64,000 nucleotides of DNA from Ancylostoma caninum (taxonomy: Eukaryota; Nematoda; Chromadorea; Rhabditida; Ancylostomatidae): assembly GCA_037903475.1 (NCBI GenBank), contig JBAJFG010000020.1, forward strand, positions 186,001-250,000, read 5' to 3'. The notes beneath the pieces are model-generated. The model saw only the letters and a list, made by a program, of their open reading frames with translations, ran no database searches and had not been told where the DNA came from. How positions within the stretch are numbered: position 1 is the first letter of the stretch; each line of letters opens with the position of its first letter. Below, in pieces: positions 46,763-64,000 of this stretch. The position numbers and the translations under genes are program-made.

Positions 46763-48757
46763 AAAAAGTGAAACATGCATAACTGGGCACAATGAAGGTA
46801 TGAAGTGGCCTTTTTTACATAAAGATTTGTGCGAAATGAGCGCATTTACTGGTGCGTGGGAGTTAAAGCAGTTTGGCCAATATATAGGGAGGAAATCCCG
46901 AGACCTTCCTCAAACACGAAATTGAAGAGTTACTCAAGTAACAATTGAACACCTGTACATATTTAAACACTCCTTTCACCTTTTTACTTTCCGTCGAAAC
47001 AGTGTTGGTGAGGTTTTTTCGACGCAGAGCTAACATCAACTGTCGTGACCATTGCAGGTTTTCAAGCAAAAAGTACCCAGAGTGAGTTGTGCACCTGGCG
47101 CCAGTTCTCAGGTATGAAATCCTCACCCTGGCAGGGTCGACTTCACTGCTTCTTAGGGCCATATCCGCATGAAATATACGTACACATGTACATCCGAGAG
47201 TTGGTAGTAATACTTAAATGCAGTGCCTCACCGCCGAGACGATTTCAAGCTTTTAACATCAAAAGGATCTTCATGCAAGTAAATTCACAACGCTTTAAAT
47301 ACTTCTTCACAAAAATGTCGAGAAAAACCTCTTTTAAGCCACTTCTTTTTGGGGCGTCCGAGGTGGTCGTTACGGCAGCTACCACAAGGAGTTGTGCAGC
47401 CAAAACGTTAGGAGTCAGCTATCGATTCCGGTACTACGGCATTCCTTGTGACTGCAACTCCTTGTGGCGGTCACCTTGAATTCTTCAGAAAGAACAGGAT
47501 GGAAAAGTGCTTTTTCGGCAATTTCTTTATGGTCAGAGTTGCGTGAAGATTCACTTGGAGTTAAGAACTCAAATCCGATCCTGAGGTGGGTGAGATATAC
47601 CACTTGATTCCTTGGAAATCCTATCAGTAGCTATTTGTAACCACTTTGCCCGGTTTGACGAAAGAAGGGAAGAAGGACGTTCACCACCCAGTGGATGGCG
47701 ATAATAGCATGAAGATGCAGTTGTAGGGCTGTGCGGTATAATCAAAAAAAGTGTCCATTAGTTCCGGACAGCAGCCACACACGCCCCTATAATATCTATA
47801 GAGAATATCAATTATACGTGCGAATGGCAACTGTACTGCCAATAAGTAGGTGGTACGACGCATGCTATTACGGTCCAGCCGTCATCCAATCGAAGAGTGA
47901 TGAACGTTACTGTACCAAGAAAAAACTGGAATTTAATTACTTGAGAGATTGTCAGCAGTGAAAACGACACTGCTACAGCATGCATTTTGAGACCCGTCTC
48001 CAAACCAAGCTGAGTGTTCAAATATTCAATAGTGCTGTGTGCGTTGTAGAGCTGACGAATTTACCGACATGACGGCGCACAGCGGCGTGGCGGCCATGCG
48101 TACTGTAGCCGTTATTCCGCAATGTCTTGAGAACGTAGCCTTTTCCTCTTAAAACCATCAAATGCTATAAAAAAGTACACTAGGGACTTGCTATGACTAG
48201 CCAAATCGCCGCACAACGTAGCATGTAGAGCGCGCGGCGTTGTCGCGTTGCTGTGCGCACCCAAGCCCATAAATCCGTCAGCTCCATTCATGCTCACTAT
48301 ATGTACTGCAGACATCTTATCGACTGCAATTTTCTCTTTTTCTTTGGCATGTTTTTCGACTCAGTTCTCACTTGTAGTTTTTGCGTCTACCAATGGTGAT
48401 TTCTTTGAAGAACACATGGCGTTTTCTCAGAGGGAACCCGTCGTAAGACACTTGCCCATTTCGAAATGCCAATTTTCTCAATGCTTTTACGCATGTATAT
48501 TTCGCTTGAGCTTGATACTCGATTTATCACGAATTTGTACACTGACATCACCTTGTAGGATCACCCTGAAGGAATATTGGCACTCGTTTGTTGGCAAAAC
48601 AGAATCTCCCGGCAACAACTTTACTTTAACGCAACAACTCTTCGGCAACAATTTATCATTAGCTATAAACTATTCAGGGTCATTCAGTTTGACTAGTCCT
48701 CCTCCCTTCTTACCCATATCCTATGTTTCTACATTCATAAATTTCGAGGTTTTTTTT
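46763..48757. other. No separate gene seen
   Basis: It lies in the proposed intron of the plus-strand gene at 45027-49575. Frames at 47045-47479, 47731-47961 and 48248-48763 are open but lack splice or motif support. A short inverted pair (ACCACAAGGAGTTG and CAACTCCTTGTGG) occurs near 47380-47465. Confidence 0.35.
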
Positions 48758-58169
<9,412 letters not shown>

Positions 58170-58216
58170 AAACGTCAAGGCTTGACGTTTCTATAATATC
58201 CATACCTACTAATACA

Positions 58217-58440
58217 CGGTCGTCAAGTTTGAAATGTCGGATTCTTCAAGTGGTCGGTTTGACAGTCGCTCTCTCTGAGATTTCACCGGGTGACTTTTTA
58301 TCTTCCTTTTAATCACATCGAAGGTACATCCTGCTTCCTTCAAAACTGCTTCCTTAGTTTTTAATCAGCTTAAAATGTTCTGCTCGAGAGCAACTTTTGT
58401 GAAAAAAAAACCCGAAGACCAAATACTGTTTGTACCGAAT
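58217..58440 (-). pseudogene. Decayed duplicate of part of the NTR-like first exon
   Basis: On the minus strand the segment parallels 58030-57845 of the upstream exon: HKSCSRAEHFKLIKN followed by a stop corresponds to HRNCFQIKKNRKFVKN, and RIRHF corresponds to KIRHL. It has at least three stops. A third copy lies at 63480-63690. Either an exon was duplicated or the exon has absorbed a repeat. Confidence 0.45.
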
Positions 58441-60257
58441 ATTTTGGTCAATGTGGATCACATCGAGGAGCTTGGAAAGTGGGGACAACAAAAAAACTGA
58501 TTTTTAAAGAAAGGTTTTGAGTGGGAATAGTTAGTGAAACGATAGAGAAGTGAGCCTTGAGAAGAACTTGAATAACGGTGAGCTGGAAGGCATGGCAGGA
58601 GCGGATAGGTGTTGAACAAATCCAGAATTGGCAGCAAGGTTTGACGTTCATAACATAATAATATTGAGGTAACGACACAAACGACAAAGTAAAGAACCCG
58701 ATCAACGATTTTTTTCGCAGTTTGATCCTCAAATATGGATGTCAATTTCAACCATTTTTTTGCGAAGCCGCACTGCTTTCACCAGAGGTTAAACCTTGCT
58801 CGACGGTGTCACAAATCCTTCCAGAGATTAGCGTGCGTATTCCTAGAAGAATTTTCGATTTTCTACATGAAGTCAAAAACGCCGTTGCCCTTTCCGTCAT
58901 CGCTTGCTTTCCCTGCCTCTAAAGTGTTGGCGCAGCCAAGCTTAAGAAAAGATGGCAAAGCTATGATGATGGCTTTGGGAGGGGGGGGGGAATTTTGACT
59001 GTTTGCACCGATTCTTGCTTGAGAAGGATTACTGAAAAACTTCTAATTCAAAATCCGACGTTCTATAGCTGTTGATCTAATACGCGCAGGGGTACTAATA
59101 TCAATTCGATAGAGCGAAATAATTCGATAGATGAATTTCCAAGCTATCGTTTTACCCAAGCCACAGTCAAGCTATCGCTAGGATTACAGAGTGTGCCTAT
59201 AATGCATGAGCTTATTTGGATTGTTTGTACCGCATCTCACACGATAACCAATGCTTGCAACTTTTATCGGTTGAAATCAGACATTTCATACTTGACGATA
59301 AACTAAGTTCCAAAATCACTCCTTTTAGCGCCTGTCATACTTAGATGAATTCGATTTGTGTTGATGGATAAATATTTGCAATAGATGACAGTGCACCTCC
59401 ATGTCTCGTCTTCCTCAGAACGCTTCGACCTTCGCGCCAATTTGAGTTGAGTGCAAAGAGGGGTTATTGTACAACGTTTACTTATCTATTTCTTTGCCAG
59501 GAACACATGGTTCAGTATGCCCTTTCCTTAACTGAATAGGGAAAGGATCAGAGTATCTTCCAGTTAAAACGCGATTTTCCAGGAGAGTTTTGCTTTGGAG
59601 CAGTTGGCCTCGAAACAGATTAAACAGAAGCCGGTTGTTGTGACAATTTTCGTCGGAAAATCCACTAAATGTTCAAGGAATGTCTTAGTGCTTATATACA
59701 TCTGAAAAAAAAAACAAAAAGAGCTGTTTTCAACCGTTCCCGAGACTCCCCATGAAAATGGATTAGAAGAAATGTGGGACTGAAAAACAACGAGTAGTCC
59801 ATGCTACCACTGATGACCAAAGTCTAGCTAGTGATTGAATATGGTCTGAATTTTAGATTCCATCAAGGCTTAGATTTTGGCGAGCTGTGCCCATCGAAAC
59901 ATTAGGCTTCGTTTTCTCATCCCAGGAACTTTTGGAAAAGGCTCATTCTCTGCCTTTATCAACAATAATCTATAGTGAATTTTGAATATACCTCTCATAA
60001 TCGTCTTCATGAACACGATACAATTTTTTACCTCACTAAAACCGTTCTTAATAAATGTTTTTCTAGCTGTTTTGCTCCGACACTGCGGGCTAAATCAGTG
60101 CACTTGGTGGTCCCAAAAACCTGCACTGGAAGTTTCCGATCAAATTCTTTCCTAGCATGGCGGAAAACATATCACTACTGCAGAGAAATAATCCATGAAA
60201 GGTTGTCCAATAACTAACTTATGCGCTCCCCCTGTACATATACGAATAAAGCGAGCA
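58441..60257. other. No gene seen
   Basis: It contains A runs (59707-59716) and a G run (58980-58989), with short unsupported frames. Confidence 0.4.
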
Positions 60258-60780
60258 TTAAGATATTTGGAGTGTGTTGTGCAGAAGTCGGTAGGAGCTG
60301 TTGTTACATTTAGGAAAATCCTCAAAATTATGATTTCGATCACGACAAATGTGCCTACGAACGAGTGAGTTGTTTCCCTGGCTATATACTGAAATGCATG
60401 AAATTCGTGAGCACACAATTTTCTACTACCATGCTCAGAGGGGGAGAGAGTCCGACGTTACGCGGAATGGACAGGGTGATATCTAACAAAGGACCTACAA
60501 CGGCATGTTCTTGCTTTCCAAGAGAATTGCTGAAGAGGGCCGCGATTCACAAACTCTCACTTCTTCAAAAGTTTTGATGCGCGATCTCACATTATTACTA
60601 CACAGACCTGATTTGGAGTGGTGGCATAATTGTCGTACTACGTCGAAACAACTCACTGAATTCTGCTGTTTTGGCATACAGAGATGTCTCATTGTCGTAT
60701 TTCAATTTTGGGCAGCTCCAAGCCGTAGCTGTGCCAGCAAAGGCCAGAAAAACAATAAGAGCCATTACTTTGATTCGCAT
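60258..60780 (-). CDS. Small secreted protein, two-exon model
   Basis: The acceptor AAATTTATTTCAG (transcript start 60794) lies 14 bases before the ATG at 60780, as for trans-splicing. Exon 1 (60780-60657) encodes MRIKVMALIVFLAFAGTATA, a strong signal peptide, then WSCPKLKYDNETSLYAKTAE, ending at TTCA|GTGAGT in phase 1. Exon 2 (60388-60258) follows GCATTTCAG and, in matching phase, reads IYSQGNNSLVRRHICRDRNH then NFEDFPKCNNSSYRLLHNTL and stops. The product would be about 85 residues with three cysteines and glycosylation-like NET, NNS and NSS sites. No family is recognised; hookworms secrete many such short proteins. If the donor is not used, exon 1 runs on to a stop at 60598. Exon 2 is less sure than exon 1. 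Confidence 0.4.
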
Positions 60781-60836
60781 CTGGACTTTTCCCACTGAAA
60801 TAAATTTTCAAAATGTCGATATTCAGACAAATGGTT

Positions 60837-60910
60837 GAATGACTCATGGTTCCTAAACGTAAATAGTGCTAATGAAGTGGATGTTTACGTTTGGGAACCT
60901 TGAGTCATTC
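60837..60910 (+). ncRNA. microRNA-precursor-like hairpin
   Basis: 60837-60863 pairs with 60884-60910 over 27 positions, with one T-T mismatch and one G-T wobble, around a 20-base loop. Length, pairing and loop are in the range of animal pre-miRNAs. The strand is arbitrary because the fold works on both. It lies 43 bases upstream of the start of the minus-strand secreted-protein gene. It could also be a short foldback element. Confidence 0.4.
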
Positions 60911-60973
60911 TTCGAGTATATTTTTTCAGGATTTTTTGGAATTTTTTTACACAAGAATGTTCGATACTCTTGA

Positions 60974-61426
60974 ATGCATTTAGTCGTGTTGGCATGGCAG
61001 ACTCCAAATTTTCAGAGGTGTTTCGCAAATCACTTCGTCTGCAAATCAGGCGAAGTTGGTTCTAGTGTCATATTTGAATTCCTACTATACGTATATCAAG
61101 GTCAACCATCTGGAGAGTCACGAACGAAAAAAAAACAGCAACTTTGCCAGCGAACTACTGAAGAGCGCCCGAACCTTGCCAACTCGCTTGTTGCTACGCA
61201 ATTGCTCCACACAAGGAGCTTGAGCGAAGATAATCCAGAGTCAGTGGGGTCACATAGCGATAGACCCTCGCAGAAAAATATCTATCCAGTGTTTCTGGAT
61301 GGGGACAAACTCAATTCGAATATTCCCACCGGTTTTAAATTCCACCGCGAGATTTGCGCAATCTTCCACTTTATTCCGCGCAATTTCGGCGATAAGCGTA
61401 TTTTGTTAATCGAGAGCGTTGTGTGA
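60974..61426 (+). CDS. Open frame of unknown significance
   Basis: A 150-codon frame with a protein-like second half: SGESRTKKKQQLCQRTTEER, LLHTRSLSEDNPESVGSHSD, then PTGFKFHREICAIFHFIPRN. An acceptor-like TATTTTTTCAG lies at about 60930. No domain is recognised and no partner exon was found; chance is possible. Confidence 0.22.
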   Translation: MHLVVLAWQTPNFQRCFANHFVCKSGEVGSSVIFEFLLYVYQGQPSGESRTKKKQQLCQRTTEERPNLANSLVATQLLHTRSLSEDNPESVGSHSDRPSQKNIYPVFLDGDKLNSNIPTGFKFHREICAIFHFIPRNFGDKRILLIESVV

Positions 61427-61689
61427 TGCCTCGGCTACGAAGTTGGTCCCCTTAACGTTCAAAATGGGCTTGCCAGAATATCAGACAATGCTACAAGGAC
61501 ATCTGCTACCATTCCTGAATGAAAAACATCGATAAAACACAATTATCAGCGGCACACCGTCGGCATACCGTCGGATCAGAGTTGCTAAATATTTAGCAGC
61601 ACTGGATGAATATTTCTCTACCACCGCTAGGAAACAACAGCATAGCTGGAGTAGGTGGTTGAACGTCACGTACAGCATAAACGTGCAAG

Positions 61690-61890
61690 GTTTCCATGAC
61701 TAGACAATTGGCAAGATCTGCATGGCGACCCATTTGACAAATTTTGCATGGCGACACATCTGGTGGAAAACAATGTTTGGCAGGACTTTTGGCGGAGAAC
61801 GTGTGCCTGGCTAGTTGGCAAAACTATTTACCAGGTTGCCAAATGAACCTTGCCGAATCGGTCGCTATCGAACCCCAAAGTATTACGCGC
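61690..61890 (-). repeat. Degenerate relic related to the GCCAAAC-unit repeat
   Basis: Words such as TTGGCAAGATC, CATGGCGACACAT, TTTGGCAGG and GTTGGCAAAAC recur every 25-40 bp, like the units at 26930-27445. Similarity is weak. Confidence 0.3.
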
Positions 61891-63229
61891 AAGCCCCTGC
61901 AATGCAGTGGAGGAATGTGGAGCAATGCAGTGGAGGAAAGTGGAGGACTCCAAAGTGCTGGCGCAAACTCTCATAATGGTGTTGATGAAAAGGCTCAACA
62001 AAAAGATTTTCCCCATGTGTTACTGTAGCGCCAACACTCATCACTGCAGCACTGGCAGGGCGGAAACAGATTAGTTCTCCGCATTCGTAGATGCGAACCT
62101 TCTTTGATTTTGAGGGCTATGCTTCTGTGTAGCTGCATTTTCGTCTCATTTCTGTCTCTAACAGAACTCCGTTCCCTTAGCGCTAGGTAACCAGTATCGT
62201 TCGGTCTATCACGCTTTTGAAATAAAACGTGCAATGAGGTAATTAATTTGAAGCTTTCGCATCCGGAAAAAGTCAATTCCGTTCCCGGACACTTGGCATC
62301 CGGGCAAGGCATTTCGTATTCATAAACCTAAACAAGGAACACCCAATAACGATCTTCACTCAAATAGAGTACTGAGATTTGCCGTGATTCTCAATTATAG
62401 ACAGTATATAGACGAACTGAGAAAGCATTCATAGGACATAAAAAATCTCTCGGAAACTCTTTACGAATAGTTCTTTTGCTAACTTTCTGTGTTGCACAGA
62501 ATCTTAAGTTAGTTTGTACTTTCCTAAAGTCATATTGAAAGAATAGAAAGAGTGGATGTCTTTCCGTGAAGTGTAAGATGTTAATCAGAAACTACAAGAA
62601 AATGACATGAATTGATGTGTTAATAGGTGACATTCCAGCAATGCGATGCATCGCCAGCTGTTCGATCGCGACATAGCTGGCATGTTGTAGCTGTGACAAT
62701 GCGCTGACCAACCTCCTCTATATAAAAGTTCTGGGACTCATTAAAAATCTCTGATATTGCTCGGTTGTACATTGTTGGAACTCTGCCTCATTAGTTGCAT
62801 CATTGAGAATCAAACAAAAATCAGCGATATGGTGTAACAAATATGGATTAACGAAAATTCTACCTCGATAATGAAGACGATCAACACGACGGGACCGGTA
62901 AAGCAGATTAATGTGGATTCGACCTTGTTAGTATGGAGCAATCAAAAACATGCGGCAATGTGTTTTTAGACTCCTGATCTTATTTCCCTGTTCATCAACA
63001 TCTGTACGGGTTCCCTCTAAAATGGAATATCGCAATGAGCGTACCCACACCACGTCTACCACGGTTCCCTTGGAAACGCGGATTATCATCATGGCTTATA
63101 ATAATGCGCTTATTCTTTGAACCAGTAAGTGTGTGCATGTATGTGAATGTGCGTGCGTCTGTGGTTGCCTGTGTCTCAGGACATTCTGCGATAGGTCAAT
63201 GATGGGGATTGTGTGGTAATTGTGATGTG
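61891..63229. other. No gene seen
   Basis: Near 62655-62690 CGATCGCGACATAGCTGGCA resembles the subterminal part of the 25386-26617 element. Otherwise short frames only. Confidence 0.4.
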
Positions 63230-63380
63230 CCACGGGCTCACCGATGGAGAAGGGCTGTGTCGGCGCCTAACTGCGGTAAAGACATCATGGATGTCTGGGG
63301 TTTTGACGCTCTGGTAAAGATGCGCCGGCGTGAAGTAGTGGAGAGAAGCCTGGAGGCGGGTCCAGTACTGTGGCAAGATG
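63230..63380 (+). repeat. Relic of the 60-bp minisatellite
   Basis: GGGCTCACCGATGGAGAAGG and GGCGGGTCCAGTACTGTGG resemble units of the 51870-53582 array, separated by diverged sequence. Confidence 0.4.
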
Positions 63381-63479
63381 CCCTCGAGTCAGAACAATAT
63401 GAGAACGTCGCGGGACAGGTCTATTTCTGCACAGCGGTGAGTTTGCGTCTGTTTCTGCTACACCAGCTATGTACCTATG

Positions 63480-63690
63480 AGGTCGTCAGTATGAAATGTC
63501 TGATTTTATGAGGGGTCAGTTTAACAGTCTCCACCTTCGAAGCTTTACTAGATCACTTCTCATCTTTTTTTCAATGCAAAGGTACATTCTCCATCTTCCA
63601 AAATAGCTTCGTTGTTCTTGATCAGCGTTCAAATTTTTGTTTGAAGTTATTTTTCGTGAAACTACTCAGAGACCAAAAATCGTGTCATTT
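63480..63690 (-). pseudogene. Second decayed duplicate of the NTR-like exon segment
   Basis: The minus strand parallels 58440-58217 and 58030-57845: KIRHF and a VKLT segment correspond to KIRHL and VDCQTD. Several stops are present. Its plus strand shares GTCGTCAGTATGAAATGTCT with GTCGTCAAGTTTGAAATGTC at 58221. Confidence 0.45.
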
Positions 63691-64000
63691 TGGAATATGG
63701 GTTCCATCTGCGAGCCATTAGAGCAGCGAAAGCTGGATATACCACTGCAGTTTGAGGGGGACATTTCCTAATGAATGCACTGAGCAGGGTTTCCTTTAGA
63801 AATTCCGCTCAGGTGGCATGTAAAGGGCCGTAGCAAAGTGGCTGTGAGATCAGCTGCCTGCACGACTCGTCGCCAAATTTGGATCGATGATCGCACGCGC
63901 GACGACCTTCCAACACTGAAGAATGGAAGATCATCACCACCCGTGGTGGTGCTGCGAGCAAGTACGTGTGGGGCGCTGATCTCATCGCCCTGGAGGGCGA
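63691..64000. other. No gene seen; window end
   Basis: No splice-supported exon was recognised; any feature here may continue outside the window. Confidence 0.4.

Overview
The window looks like gene-poor, repeat-rich nuclear DNA from a nematode, most likely a strongylid such as a hookworm. This is inferred from three things. A decayed RTE-type retrotransposon of the kind abundant in hookworms lies at the left end. Candidate exons follow nematode-style (T)TTTCAG acceptors, and several of these sit just upstream of an ATG as expected for spliced-leader trans-splicing. There are no bacterial operons, Shine-Dalgarno sites or dense long reading frames. Species was not determined.

Layout. 0.1-2.4 kb: dead RTE element. 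2.7-8.7 kb: short-period satellites and several inverted-repeat elements (TTAA-flanked at 3.56-4.65 kb, TA-flanked at 6.56-6.80 kb), plus a CA-rich microsatellite. 10.5-11.2, 17.4-18.4, 50.4-51.3 and 51.9-54.1 kb: four copies of one Helitron-like non-autonomous family. All end in the same CTAG-terminated hairpin followed by T, and all carry a roughly 60-bp minisatellite, which in the last copy has expanded into a 1.7-kb array. 14.5-16.0 kb: candidate minus-strand exons, one with a hairpin element inside. 22.9-28.7 kb: second copy of the TTAA element, other hairpins, tRNA-like relics and a repeat that recurs at 45.8 kb. 32.7-33.5 kb: a repeat that recurs inverted at 56.6-57.3 kb. 36.3-36.8 kb: a palindromic TA-flanked MITE. 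37.4 kb and 35 kb: isolated exon-like islands.

The best gene is on the minus strand between 58.17 and 48.76 kb. It is a secreted protein whose four phase-compatible exons read like an NTR/TIMP-type domain. Its 8.4-kb intron holds two of the Helitron-like copies, the large minisatellite and a 120-bp GT array. A small plus-strand gene (45.03 to 49.58 kb) with a signal peptide and a Lys-Arg site looks like a neuropeptide-type precursor and is interleaved with it. A second short secreted-protein gene is at 60.26-60.80 kb (minus), with a microRNA-like hairpin just upstream. All gene models were spliced by eye without transcript data and are tentative; most of the remaining sequence showed no convincing gene.
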